Shown: positions 25,211-34,791 of the stretch, piece by piece | Layout: each line of letters begins with the position of its first letter | Numbering within the stretch: the first letter of the stretch is position 1 | Source of the DNA: Parabacteroides faecis | GTDB taxonomy: Bacteria; Bacteroidota; Bacteroidia; Bacteroidales; Tannerellaceae | Direction of reading: 5' to 3' | Length of the DNA: 64,000 nucleotides | Assembly: GCF_014647375.1 (NCBI RefSeq) | Contig: NZ_BMPB01000009.1 | Span: 1 to 64,000 of the forward strand | Translations under genes and position numbers: made by a program | The notes under the pieces: model-generated | Told to the model about the DNA's origin: nothing | Seen by the model: the letters and a program-made list of their open reading frames with translations, nothing else | Databases searched by the model: none

Positions 25211-26956
25211 ATGAAACAGAATAAATTGACAATTATATTTTTCTCATTGCTGGTAGCGTTGGCTTTTATGGCATGTAATGATGATCTGTTGGAAAAACAT
25301 CCGCTGGATGAGGTCTCTTCCGCCGATTTTTTCAAACAGCCGTCGGATATGCAGATTTATGTGAACCAGTTTTATACGAATGCATTATTACCTGTTTATT
25401 ATGGACCGGTATTAGGTACCAAGTACCGGGGAGGAGGTGATGATTTCAATAGTGACAATATGATCATCGGTAGCCTGATAGATCCCCGTTTGATGGGTAG
25501 CCGTACGGTCGGTTATGAAGGACGTGTCCGTTGGGATTTCTCGGAAGTAAGATCTGTGAATTATTTTTTCGATAATTACCATAAATGTGAAAGCGATTTC
25601 AATAGCTATAAACAGTATGTGGGAGAGGCTTATTTTTTCCGGGCATTGATTTATTATCAGTTATTGCAGACATTCGGAGATGTTCCGGTCGTAACAAAGA
25701 CACTGAATACGGATTCCCCTGAATTATATGAACCTCGTACACCCCGCAATCAGGTTGCCGATCGTATTATCCAGGATCTCGATTCAGCAGCTATCCTGAT
25801 GTCCGATCTGAAAACCGACGGTGTGTCGCGTATTAATAAATGGATGGCGTTGGCTGTTCAATCCAGGGTGGCCCTGTATGAAGGAACCTGGGAGAAATAT
25901 CATGCAAACGACGATTTCAAGGCACAGGAATCCGATCCGGAGAAGTACCTGAGAAAAGCGGTAGAAGCAGCAAGCCAGGTTATGAACTCCGGATTATTCG
26001 ATATCTATTCGACGGGGAATCCGGATAAGGATTATAATGATTTGTTCGCTCAACGGGATTATTCGTCCAATCCGGAAGTCTTATTGTGGAAAAAGTTCTC
26101 GACGGCTTTAAATATCAATAATAATAAGAATTACCAGTTGGAATATCCTAACGATAAATCAGTAACGAAAGATCTGGCGGACGCGTATCTTTGTAAAGAC
26201 GGAAAACCGATCAAAGTAAGTCCTTTTTATAAAGGAGATAATACTTTGATGGATGAAATGCAGGATCGTGATCCTCGGTTTAAACAAACTATATTTACTC
26301 CGGATGCTCCCTGGATGATCAATGAAACGAATACGGCTTTTTGGAAAGACGTATATGACCAGGTCAATACAAATACTAAGTTTAATGCTCCTTCCGGGTA
26401 TGTATTGCGCAAAGGATATGATCCGAGGGTGGAATATCATAGTCTGAACTATGAAGAGACTCCCTCTGTCGTTTACCGTTATGCCGAGGTCTTATTGAAC
26501 TATGCCGAGGCGAAGGCGGAACTTGGTGAACTTACGCAGAATGATATTGACATATCTATAAAAAAACTCCGCGACCGGGTAGGGATGCCGAATCTGATCA
26601 TTTCCGATATCTCCTCTGATCCGGAATGGGATTTTCCCTCTCTTTCTCCCGTGATCAATGAGATCAGAAGAGAACGACGTGTGGAACTGGCTTCCGAAGG
26701 TTTCCGGTGGGATGATATTGCCCGTTGGGCTGCTGCTGAAGAGCTGATTGTAGGGAAAAGACCGAAGGGAGCTAAAGCGAATCAGTTTACGGATTTTTAT
26801 CCGGTAGATGAAAAGGGATATCTCGATCCGTTCAAGGGATCGCTTCCTAACGGATATGGATTTGATCTGAAACGGGACTATCTGAATCCGATACCAGAAT
26901 CTCAAATCGTATTAAATCCGAATCTGAAACAGAATCCAGGTTGGCAAACTAACTGA
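25211..26956 (+). CDS. SusD/RagB surface glycan-binding lipoprotein
   Basis: 581 residues. A signal peptide ends in the lipobox FMAC (Cys near 22), followed by ND, DLLEKHPLDEVSSADFF being the standard SusD start. The TPR-like SusD fold is seen from KQYVGEAYFFRALIYYQLLQTFGDVP near 137-162 and the C-terminal RRERRVELASEGFRWDDIARW near 482-502. It forms the lid of the SusC transporter encoded just upstream. A strong hairpin lies 49 bases after its stop. Confidence 0.95.
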   Translation: MKQNKLTIIFFSLLVALAFMACNDDLLEKHPLDEVSSADFFKQPSDMQIYVNQFYTNALLPVYYGPVLGTKYRGGGDDFNSDNMIIGSLIDPRLMGSRTVGYEGRVRWDFSEVRSVNYFFDNYHKCESDFNSYKQYVGEAYFFRALIYYQLLQTFGDVPVVTKTLNTDSPELYEPRTPRNQVADRIIQDLDSAAILMSDLKTDGVSRINKWMALAVQSRVALYEGTWEKYHANDDFKAQESDPEKYLRKAVEAASQVMNSGLFDIYSTGNPDKDYNDLFAQRDYSSNPEVLLWKKFSTALNINNNKNYQLEYPNDKSVTKDLADAYLCKDGKPIKVSPFYKGDNTLMDEMQDRDPRFKQTIFTPDAPWMINETNTAFWKDVYDQVNTNTKFNAPSGYVLRKGYDPRVEYHSLNYEETPSVVYRYAEVLLNYAEAKAELGELTQNDIDISIKKLRDRVGMPNLIISDISSDPEWDFPSLSPVINEIRRERRVELASEGFRWDDIARWAAAEELIVGKRPKGAKANQFTDFYPVDEKGYLDPFKGSLPNGYGFDLKRDYLNPIPESQIVLNPNLKQNPGWQTN

Positions 26957-27004
26957 AATTTATAGTTGATCCATTAGGGTGATGCGCTGATATATTGAGG
27001 CGAG

Positions 27005-27043
27005 CTATGTGTCCGGTCTCGTAGGAAAGAGACCGGAACATAG
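27005..27043 (+). promoter_or_regulatory. Intra-operon hairpin after susD
   Basis: CTATGT..CCGGTCTC pairs with GAGACCGG..ACATAG around an 8-base loop. No T run follows. Such stems after susD may partly terminate or protect the susCD message, letting it exceed the downstream enzymes. Confidence 0.6.
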
Positions 27044-27109
27044 TTCATCCGGGATTGTTATGGACTGCCAATAATAATGATTATTTAATTTTGAAAACAG
27101 AATGAAACC

Positions 27110-28648
27110 ATGAAAACTAATCGAAGAGATTTTTTGAAAGGTATGGCTGCAGTTCCCTTTTTAGGCTATTTTGCAGTCGGTGCGAAAGGAAATATAACAA
27201 CAGAACTGGAAAGGATACAGAACGATTATCTCTCTACTTTGAAAATAGACCATTTGTCTGCTCCGGAAGATAAATTAAGGCCTCCTACGGGAAATAATAA
27301 TAATGTTGTCCGGTTCGGTGTGATCGGTAATGGCTGGCGTGGTGATCAGTTGTTGAACTCTTTGGGGTTTGTTTCTTCGAAATATGTAGAAGATAATACA
27401 GTAAACGGAAAATATACCAAAAGACTTCAGGATTTACTGGATGAGGAGGACCTATATGTCGATTTCGCCGGTGTATGTGATACGTTTGATGCCCATGCGA
27501 AAAGAGGATATGAAATTTCGTTGAATAAAGTACGCAGGGGAGGTGATAAAAGGGAACATAAACCGGCCAGGATATTTCCTACTTACCGGGAAATGATAGC
27601 CAGTGACGAAATAGATGCAGTAATCATTGCAACTCCTGATCATACACATGCCCGGATCGCTATAGATGCAGCAAAAGCAGGAAAGCATGTATATCTGGAA
27701 AAACCGATGACCCATACTGTCGAGGAAGCGTTGGAGTTAAGGGAAGCTATAAAATCGACTGGTGTAATTTTCCAGTTGGGGCATGAGAACCGTCAGCAGA
27801 TGAGCTTTAAGATAGCTAACGAGTTATATAAGAAAGGGGCTTTGGGCGTTGTTTCAATGGTACAGACCTATACAAATAAAAACGATCGGAATGGTGCCTG
27901 GATACGAACAAGAGAGTTTGACCATTTGGGTAGCCCGGATACAATTAACTGGAAGGAGTTTCTGGGAAAAGCTCCCTGGGTTGAGTTTGATCCGAAGCGA
28001 TATTTTAACTGGCAACGGTACAGTGAATATGGTACCGGAGTGACAGGGAATGACTTTACCCATAAATATGATTGCGTCAACCAAGTGTTGGAACTGGGTA
28101 TACCGGATACGGTCGTAGCATTAGGCGGGCAGTATTATTATAAAGGACATGGCGATATGCCGGATCTGTTCAGCGCTATTTTTACCTATCCGGAAAGGGG
28201 GCTTACCATGACATATGACAGTACACTGAAGAGTGGTATTTATCGTCAATCTCATATTTTAGGTTCGGAAGTGACAATGGATATAGATAATGCGATTATG
28301 ATGTATAAAGATACTTACTCGGAACGATACAAAGAGCATGCTATCAGTTCAGACGATCCTATGTATTATTACGAACCTTGTGCCGATGTGGATGCAATAT
28401 CTTCGGCAACGGCTAAGACTTACCTGAAAAGCGGTTATGGTCCGACTTATATCGATGGGAAAGTTATCGATGCCACTTTCCTGCATCTGAAAGAATGGAT
28501 CGATGCTATTCGCGGATTCGGAACTACCAGTTGTGGTATTGATGTCGGGTTCGAAGAGGCGGTCACTTTCAATCTGGCAAACCTGGCTTATGAACACCGG
28601 CGACCAGTTCATTGGGATAAGGTGAATGAGAAAGTTATAATCGAATAA
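27110..28648 (+). CDS. Tat-exported Gfo/Idh/MocA family oxidoreductase
   Basis: 512 residues. The N-terminus MKTNRRDFLKGMAAVPFLG is a twin-arginine (Tat) signal, so the enzyme should fold with its cofactor in the cytoplasm and be exported to the periplasm. The NAD(P)-binding Rossmann fold starts at VRFGVIGNGWRGDQLL near 66-81. AVIIATPDHTHARIAI near 170-185 and YLEKPMTHTVEEAL near 196-209 contain the family EKP motif. The family includes glycoside hydrolases of GH109 type and sugar dehydrogenases with tightly bound NAD. Substrate unknown. It is followed after 22 bases by DoxX, a quinone-linked membrane protein family. Confidence 0.9.
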   Translation: MKTNRRDFLKGMAAVPFLGYFAVGAKGNITTELERIQNDYLSTLKIDHLSAPEDKLRPPTGNNNNVVRFGVIGNGWRGDQLLNSLGFVSSKYVEDNTVNGKYTKRLQDLLDEEDLYVDFAGVCDTFDAHAKRGYEISLNKVRRGGDKREHKPARIFPTYREMIASDEIDAVIIATPDHTHARIAIDAAKAGKHVYLEKPMTHTVEEALELREAIKSTGVIFQLGHENRQQMSFKIANELYKKGALGVVSMVQTYTNKNDRNGAWIRTREFDHLGSPDTINWKEFLGKAPWVEFDPKRYFNWQRYSEYGTGVTGNDFTHKYDCVNQVLELGIPDTVVALGGQYYYKGHGDMPDLFSAIFTYPERGLTMTYDSTLKSGIYRQSHILGSEVTMDIDNAIMMYKDTYSERYKEHAISSDDPMYYYEPCADVDAISSATAKTYLKSGYGPTYIDGKVIDATFLHLKEWIDAIRGFGTTSCGIDVGFEEAVTFNLANLAYEHRRPVHWDKVNEKVIIE

Positions 28649-28670
28649 ACTAATTATCAATCGGTATATC

Positions 28671-29177
28671 ATGGGAAAAGAAATAAAATATTCAACAGGC
28701 CAACTATGGGCTCTTACGTTGTTACGTGTATTGATCGGCTGGCATTTTTTATATGAAGGATTGATCAAATTTTATACTCCGGGTTGGACAGCTAAAGCTT
28801 ATTTACAAAACACGACAGGTCCGTTCGCTCCTTTGTTCAGAAGCATGACCGGGTCAGAAATCGTACAGCGCTGTGTGGATTTAATGAATGAATGGGGGCT
28901 AATTCTCTTGGGACTGGGATTGTTCCTGGGAATATGTTCCAGATATTGTAAGATTTTCGGGATCGTACTACTATTATTCTATTATTTGGCTTATCCCCCG
29001 TTTGCAAGTCTGGGCGTAAATGCTCATGTAGAGGGAAGTTATTGGATCGTAAATAAGAATCTGATCGAAATGGCAGCTTTGTTCCTGCTTTGCTGGTTCC
29101 CTTCCAGCCATATTACAGGACTTGATTATTTTATCCGGCAGTTCAGATTCAAACTAAAGGCTAGCCGGGGACAGTAA
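28671..29177 (+). CDS. DoxX family membrane protein
   Basis: 168 residues, four predicted membrane helices. LLRVLIGWHFLYEGLIKF near 17-34 is the DoxX start, and the following GWTAKAYL and GLGLFLGICSRY fit the family. DoxX proteins in other bacteria are subunits of quinone-reducing enzymes or accompany periplasmic redox enzymes. Its position directly after a Tat-exported oxidoreductase suggests it could take electrons from it. This coupling is an inference. Gaps of 22 and 19 bases place it inside the operon. Confidence 0.87.
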   Translation: MGKEIKYSTGQLWALTLLRVLIGWHFLYEGLIKFYTPGWTAKAYLQNTTGPFAPLFRSMTGSEIVQRCVDLMNEWGLILLGLGLFLGICSRYCKIFGIVLLLFYYLAYPPFASLGVNAHVEGSYWIVNKNLIEMAALFLLCWFPSSHITGLDYFIRQFRFKLKASRGQ

Positions 29178-29196
29178 TTCTAAATTCAGATAAGAG

Positions 29197-31296
29197 ATGA
29201 AGAATAAAATGCATCAATATATAAGAACCGGAATAAAGGGGGTGATAGGATTACTTTCCGTTTTCCCTTTTACGGATACGTATGGGCAATGGGGGTATAC
29301 GATCGGGCAGAAAGAGATACCGTCGGTAATTATCCATTCGGATACTTCCCTCGTGAAAGTTTATCCGGGACATCCCAGGCTATATTTTCGCGATACGGAT
29401 TTACCGGTTATCCGTGAACGTGTTCGTAGTGACTTCAGGCAGGAATGGAATGAATTGTTGTCTTATCTGAAAGAACAAACCTTACAATTCTCTCCGGAGG
29501 TGCTGGGGCGGGGAAGATACCTCAAGCATTGGGATATCGGACGTAATATGGCATTTGTAGCTGTGGTCACGGAAGATGAAAACTACATCCGGTGGGTAAA
29601 AGAATGGGTACGGGTGATGGTGAACGACGGTCCTGTCGGAAATGACGATGAATACCGCGGGCGATTGATGTCGCTGGCAGTAGCCTATGACTGGTTGTAT
29701 CATTTTCTGACTGTCCGGGAGAAACGGACTATTGAAAAAGCAATACTGGAACATCTGGATACGAACTGGCATTTTTCGGCTTATGCGGATTATGTTGGCG
29801 GACATTCACGTTGGGGTAATTTCTCTTTGCTGACCGGATTGCTGGCCTTGGTTACGGATAAACCGGAATTAAGAGGGAAATTACTGGAGATACGTGAACA
29901 CTGGGTTCGGGGATATTTTCCTGTGCAAGGATGGATCACAGAGAAAGGTGGCTATCATATGGGATGGAATTACAGTGCTCCCTATTTGTCGGGAAGAACG
30001 CACAGCGTCATGTCTAGTGCAACAAATGAATGTGTGTATTTTCCCTGGCAGGCAGAAATACCTCTTTTTTGGATATACGGACGGCAGGGGGATGGTTTGT
30101 TTGCGAATACGGGTGACGCCTACTCGGTTGATACCGACTTGCAGGATGAACAGGAATTACTGTATATTTCTGCCGGAATTTATAAAAATCCGTATGCAGC
30201 GTGGCTGGCTAAACCGACTAAAGACCCGTTCGCTCGAATCTTGTATGCTGATAAGGGTGTCAGGCCGGTTGCACCGGATGATAAAGCAACGCCATTGCCT
30301 TTGAGCCGGGATTTTGGAAATGCTGGAATTGTTATGGCACGGGACCGCTGGGATGAAGAGACAACTTTGCTTCAGTTCCGTTCTGTCCCTTTTTATTCGG
30401 CGAATCATCATCACCGGGATGAAAATACTTTCACGATCCACTATAAGTCACCCCTGGCGATTGATTCGGGAATGTATGACGAAGGGTGTGAGAACGGCGG
30501 ATACGGAAGTACGCATTGGTGTAATTATTTTACCCGTACAATTGCCCATAACGGCATCATTGTATTTGATCCTGAGCAGGAATATAAGGTATACGGTCGT
30601 TCGGTATCCAATGACGGCGGTCAGCCTTACCGGGAAGAAGAACCGACTAAGCTGACGGATATCCTGCCCGGCGGACATGCCCATTTGGATGGTATCACAT
30701 TGTGCCGGGAGACTGATAAATATACTTATGCCGTAGGGAATGCAACCAAAGCTTATGATACCAATAGGGTCAGTCTTGCACAGCGTGAGATCATTTACCT
30801 GCGGGAAAATACGACATCTCGTCCCTTAATTATAATTTTCGACCGTGTGGAAAGTACCAGAGAGGAGTTTGAAAAACGTTTCTTGCTCCATACGGTCCAT
30901 AAACCGGAAATAACCGGAAATCGTCTGGTTGCAGAAAACGGAGGGGGGAGATTGACAAGTTTTACCCTTTATCCTGAAAATGCCAGGTTGGAACTGATAG
31001 GAGGAGAGAGTAGAGAAGCCTGGGTGAATGGTGTCAATTATCCTTTGAATAAAAATTGCTGGCCAAAGCCCCAGATACAAACGGGTGCCTGGCGATTAGA
31101 AGTATCACCTGCAACTAAGCAGATGAAAGATTATTTCTTGCATGTGTTGTTTGTCGACGATGCCGGTTCTCCGGAAATAACATCCGATAAGGCAATATTG
31201 ATTAAAGAAAATGGTAGACTGGGGGCGTCCGTTGCCGGTTGGAAAATTCTGTTTTCCTTAGATGGTACGCCTGCGGTGATTGATGAACATAAATAA
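29197..31296 (+). CDS. Heparinase II/III-like protein (putative polysaccharide lyase)
   Basis: 699 residues with a signal-like start (GVIGLLSVFPFTDTYGQ). PRLYFRDTDLPVIRERV near 50-66 resembles the opening of heparinase II/III proteins. The alpha/alpha toroid follows to about 380, with AVAYDWLYHFLT near 159-170 and a GGYHMGWNYSAPYL stretch near 251-264. The beta-sandwich part holds NHHHRDENTFTIHYKSPLA and IDSGMY near 404-427, close to the family's HxHxDxNxF...DxGxY pattern. Such enzymes cleave uronic-acid-containing or related acidic glycans by beta-elimination, in the periplasm. The exact substrate cannot be read; heparin itself is not implied because no sulfatase or unsaturated glucuronyl hydrolase is nearby. 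Confidence 0.83.
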   Translation: MKNKMHQYIRTGIKGVIGLLSVFPFTDTYGQWGYTIGQKEIPSVIIHSDTSLVKVYPGHPRLYFRDTDLPVIRERVRSDFRQEWNELLSYLKEQTLQFSPEVLGRGRYLKHWDIGRNMAFVAVVTEDENYIRWVKEWVRVMVNDGPVGNDDEYRGRLMSLAVAYDWLYHFLTVREKRTIEKAILEHLDTNWHFSAYADYVGGHSRWGNFSLLTGLLALVTDKPELRGKLLEIREHWVRGYFPVQGWITEKGGYHMGWNYSAPYLSGRTHSVMSSATNECVYFPWQAEIPLFWIYGRQGDGLFANTGDAYSVDTDLQDEQELLYISAGIYKNPYAAWLAKPTKDPFARILYADKGVRPVAPDDKATPLPLSRDFGNAGIVMARDRWDEETTLLQFRSVPFYSANHHHRDENTFTIHYKSPLAIDSGMYDEGCENGGYGSTHWCNYFTRTIAHNGIIVFDPEQEYKVYGRSVSNDGGQPYREEEPTKLTDILPGGHAHLDGITLCRETDKYTYAVGNATKAYDTNRVSLAQREIIYLRENTTSRPLIIIFDRVESTREEFEKRFLLHTVHKPEITGNRLVAENGGGRLTSFTLYPENARLELIGGESREAWVNGVNYPLNKNCWPKPQIQTGAWRLEVSPATKQMKDYFLHVLFVDDAGSPEITSDKAILIKENGRLGASVAGWKILFSLDGTPAVIDEHK

Positions 31297-31305
31297 CCAG
31301 ATGAA

Positions 31306-32304
31306 ATGAGACATCCTTTTTATTTGATTTTTATAGCTGCTTTTGCGATAGCTTTGGTGGCACAGGCAAAGAATCCTGTAAAAATAGTCACTATCGGAGG
31401 TGGAGGGGCAGCGGTTTCCGTAAATAACCGGATGAGTTATCAGCAAATGGTTGATCAGATGATAGATCATTGGCGCGGACAGTTATCGAAAGTGTTGCTA
31501 CATAGTCCTGACCTTATATTATTGACAGAGGCCTGTGATCGTCCTTCCGGATTGACTACAGCTGAGCAGTTTGAATATTATAAAGTAAGAAAAGACCAGG
31601 TAAAAGATTTCCTGGCTTCGGTTGCAAAAGATAATCACTGTTATATTGCTTTTGGAACCAAAAGGGAAGAAAACGGGAATTGGTGGAATTCATGTATACT
31701 GCTCGACCGACATGGAAAAGTGGCGGGCACATATAATAAAAATTTTCCTACCATCCAGGAAATGAATGAGATCATGCCTTCTGATAAAGCAGAACTCCTG
31801 CTATGTGATTTTGGGACTGTGGCCTGCGCTGTCTGTTTCGACCTTAATTTTGATGAATTAAGGGAACGGTATGCCTGTCAAAAACCGGATATTATTTTGT
31901 TCCCATCGATGTACCACGGAGGTTTGGAACAAAGCAAGTGGGCTTATTCTTGTCAGGCTTATTTTGTTTGCGCCTATGGTTTTCTGAATGCTCCGTCGGA
32001 GATACGTAACCCCTTGGGAGAGGTGGTTGCTTCGAGTACAAACTATTATAATTATGCTGTGGCTACAGTCAACCTCGACCGTAAACTGGTACATCTCGAT
32101 AATAACTGGGAGAAACTGACCTCCTTGAAAAAAAAGTACGGCGATCAGGTTTCTATCTCAGATCCCGGATGTATAGGGGCTGTGATGATCACCAGTGAGC
32201 ATGATTCGATTTCGGTGGGTCAAATGATAGACGAATTTGGTATTCAGTTACTGGATGATTATTTCAATCAATCCCGTGCAGTTCGTGAACAATATATTCT
32301 TTAG
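31306..32304 (+). CDS. Exported nitrilase-superfamily carbon-nitrogen hydrolase
   Basis: 332 residues. The N-terminal FYLIFIAAFAIALVAQAKN looks like a cleavable signal, unusual in a family that is mainly cytosolic. The Glu-Lys-Cys triad is visible: LLTEACD (Glu near 70), TYNKNFPT (Lys near 145) and AVCFDLNFDELR (Cys near 175). IILFPSMYHGG follows. Members cleave amides or nitriles. In this operon it could remove an amide-linked substituent (for example a peptide or ammonia) from a glycan. It lies 9 bases after the heparinase-like gene. Substrate unknown. Confidence 0.87.
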   Translation: MRHPFYLIFIAAFAIALVAQAKNPVKIVTIGGGGAAVSVNNRMSYQQMVDQMIDHWRGQLSKVLLHSPDLILLTEACDRPSGLTTAEQFEYYKVRKDQVKDFLASVAKDNHCYIAFGTKREENGNWWNSCILLDRHGKVAGTYNKNFPTIQEMNEIMPSDKAELLLCDFGTVACAVCFDLNFDELRERYACQKPDIILFPSMYHGGLEQSKWAYSCQAYFVCAYGFLNAPSEIRNPLGEVVASSTNYYNYAVATVNLDRKLVHLDNNWEKLTSLKKKYGDQVSISDPGCIGAVMITSEHDSISVGQMIDEFGIQLLDDYFNQSRAVREQYIL

Positions 32305-32365
32305 ACTATTGTAAATTCTCTGTTTTTATTTAAGTTTACAGACTGAATCTTAAAAGAATGATATC

Positions 32366-33823
32366 ATGCAAACTGTAAACTGCTTTTTGCCTTATTTTGT
32401 TCCGACACAAGTCATGCCGGTTATTAACGAACTGAAAAGCACCGGTTGGGTGAATAAAATATACCTGATGACCTCAAATCCTGAGGCTGAAAAACTGACG
32501 GGCTGTGAAATCCTACTTATCGATACATTGACAAGTTCACAAACATTACATGCAATTTATAAGCATGCCGACGGACGTAATGTATTATTTTATACCAAAT
32601 ACAGCTTATTGAAGTTAGGACAATACGGACTTGAACGAATGATAGCGGCTTCGGAAGGAAAGAAGTGTAACATAATATATGCCGATCATTATACTATCGG
32701 TAACGGCATCCGTACGGAACATCCTCTCATCGATTATCAGCCGGGAAGTCTACGTGATGATTTTGATTTCGGTCCGTTGTTGCTGATCACTTATACTGCT
32801 CTGAAAGTATATTTTGAACGTTCCAACTCGCTGCCTGACTACAAATATGCAGGACTTTATCATTTCCGTCTGCACTCTTCCCCATCTTATGGGATTGTCC
32901 ATATCAGGGAATATTTATACTCCTGTACAGAAGAGGATAATCGCAAAAGCGGCGAAAAGCAGTTTGATTATGTCGATCCTAAAAACAGGGAGGTTCAATT
33001 GGAAATGGAAAGTGCCTGTAACACCATATTGGATTTTTATGGAGCTTTGTTGCAGGGAGAACCCACGATCGTTCATTTTAAACCGGAAGGTTTTGCTTAT
33101 GAAGTTTCTGTCATTATTCCGGTACGCAACCGTGTCCGTACGATTGAAGACGCGATACGTTCTGTGTTCATGCAACAAACATCCTTTAAGTTTAATCTGA
33201 TTATTGTGGATAACCATTCGACGGACGGTACTACGGAGTTAATAGGTCGTTACATCGCGGACGAACGTTTGATTCACCTGATACCGGAACGGGATGACCT
33301 GGAAATCGGAGGCTGTTGGAATGAAGCTGTAGCTCATCCGGATTGTGGAAAATTCTGTGTACAACTGGATAGTGACGATGTATATAGCGGTTCTGATACT
33401 TTGCAGAAAATTGTTGATACTTTCTATAAGGAACAATGTGCAATGGTGATCGGGACTTATATGATGACGGATTTCAATATGAATGAAATTGCTCCGGGTA
33501 TTATTGACCATAAAGAGTGGACTCCGGAGAACGGACGGAACAATGCTTTACGTATTAATGGATTGGGAGCTCCCCGTGCCTTTTATACTCCTCTTCTCCG
33601 GGAATTGAAAATGCCAAATGTCAGTTATGGGGAGGATTATGCGATCGGTCTGGCTATTTCGCGTACTTACCGGATAGGAAGAATCTACGATGTTCTTTAT
33701 CTCTGCCGCCGGTGGGAAGATAATACGGATGCAGCTCTGGATATCCGTAAAATGAATGAGCATAATGCTTATAAGGATAGCTTGCGTACAAATGAGTTGA
33801 GGATGCGTGGCAATATATTGTAA
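32366..33823 (+). CDS. Family 2 glycosyltransferase with an N-terminal GT-A-like half
   Basis: 485 residues. The C-terminal half, from about 247, is a clear GT2: VSVIIPVRNRVRTIEDAIRSV, then LIIVDNHSTDGT and the DxD-type VQLDSDDVY near 331-339. The N-terminal half has a similar layout (FLPYFVPTQVMPVINELK, then IIYADHYTIGNG and GSLRDDFDFGPLLL), so I infer a second, perhaps inactive, GT-A fold. No signal peptide or membrane helix is seen; it should be cytoplasmic. Its place in a catabolic-looking cluster is odd; it may act in making or recycling an envelope glycan. It is 61 bases after the nitrilase gene and 23 before the DUF4922 gene. Confidence 0.82.
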   Translation: MQTVNCFLPYFVPTQVMPVINELKSTGWVNKIYLMTSNPEAEKLTGCEILLIDTLTSSQTLHAIYKHADGRNVLFYTKYSLLKLGQYGLERMIAASEGKKCNIIYADHYTIGNGIRTEHPLIDYQPGSLRDDFDFGPLLLITYTALKVYFERSNSLPDYKYAGLYHFRLHSSPSYGIVHIREYLYSCTEEDNRKSGEKQFDYVDPKNREVQLEMESACNTILDFYGALLQGEPTIVHFKPEGFAYEVSVIIPVRNRVRTIEDAIRSVFMQQTSFKFNLIIVDNHSTDGTTELIGRYIADERLIHLIPERDDLEIGGCWNEAVAHPDCGKFCVQLDSDDVYSGSDTLQKIVDTFYKEQCAMVIGTYMMTDFNMNEIAPGIIDHKEWTPENGRNNALRINGLGAPRAFYTPLLRELKMPNVSYGEDYAIGLAISRTYRIGRIYDVLYLCRRWEDNTDAALDIRKMNEHNAYKDSLRTNELRMRGNIL

Positions 33824-33846
33824 ATTCAAACGTCTAAGGATCAGAA

Positions 33847-34791
33847 ATGGATACGATCAACCAACAAGTCAGAAAGTTATTGTCAGACCATCTTATCTTT
33901 TGGGATTTGGCACGTATAAATTATGCCGCATTGGAGAAGGTGCAGACCCGGAATTTGAAAGTGAATGGGTATGAGGTGGCTCTCCAGTTCAACCCGGAAC
34001 GTATCCGGTCGTCCGGAGCTAAGATAGATAAGCAGTCATTAGCGGCACGTCCCTGTTTCTTATGTGAGAAAAATCGTCCGGGAAACCAGCAATGGGTGGA
34101 TTTCGGAGAAGAATATCAGATCATAATCAATCCATATCCGATTTTTAAAGAGCACTTGACCATTCCGATACAATCCCATCAAAAGCAGCAGATCAAGGGA
34201 CGATATGGAGATATGTTGTTGTTGGCTGAGGCATTGAGTGACTTTATTGTCTTTTATAATGGTCCTAAATGCGGGGCTTCTGCTCCTGATCATATGCATT
34301 TCCAGGCTGGGAATAAAGGGCTTTTACCTGTAGAACAAAATTGGCTACAGGCGAAAAAAGAAGAAGTACGGACTTATCGATCAGCTACTTTATATGCATT
34401 GAAGCATTTTTTGCAGCCGATGTTTGTTCTTGTTGCAGAAGAAAAAGATGATGCAGTATTCCTTTTCGAACATTTGTATGACCTGTTGGAAATCCTTCCC
34501 GGGGAATATGAACCTATGATGAACCTGCTTACATGGCATGAGGCGTGTAAATGGATCACTTGCCTGTATCCCCGGAAGAGATTACATCCTGCTTGTTATC
34601 ATGCCGAAGGGGATGCGAAAATATTAATAAGTCCGGCAACGGTGGAGATGGCCGGTATCTTTATTGCTCCTTTGGAAAAAGACTATCTGAAGGTGACTGT
34701 AGAAGATCTGCAGGGGATTTTGTCTGAAGTCTGTATTTCGGAGGAAGAGATGAACGGGTTAATCCAAAAATCAAAAATATACTCATTATGA
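33847..34791 (+). CDS. DUF4922 HIT-like nucleotidyl transferase/phosphorylase-like protein
   Basis: 314 residues. The sequence has RPCFLCEKNRP near 59-69 (a possible zinc CxxC), NPYPIFKEHLTIP near 98-110 and CGASAPDHMHFQAG near 141-154. The DHMHFQ run matches the HxHxQ pattern of galactose-1-phosphate uridylyltransferase and GDP-galactose phosphorylase types of the HIT superfamily. It is therefore a likely enzyme acting on a sugar-nucleotide or dinucleotide. The true substrate is unknown. Its stop overlaps the start of the permease gene by four bases (ATGA), so the two are translationally coupled, tying it to the sugar salvage genes that follow. Confidence 0.82.
   Translation: MDTINQQVRKLLSDHLIFWDLARINYAALEKVQTRNLKVNGYEVALQFNPERIRSSGAKIDKQSLAARPCFLCEKNRPGNQQWVDFGEEYQIIINPYPIFKEHLTIPIQSHQKQQIKGRYGDMLLLAEALSDFIVFYNGPKCGASAPDHMHFQAGNKGLLPVEQNWLQAKKEEVRTYRSATLYALKHFLQPMFVLVAEEKDDAVFLFEHLYDLLEILPGEYEPMMNLLTWHEACKWITCLYPRKRLHPACYHAEGDAKILISPATVEMAGIFIAPLEKDYLKVTVEDLQGILSEVCISEEEMNGLIQKSKIYSL

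Noticed and set aside
29197..31296. A heparin/heparan sulfate utilisation locus
   Set aside because: Only the heparinase-like fold points there. No sulfatase, GH88 or 2-O-sulfatase-type gene is nearby, so the substrate stays open.
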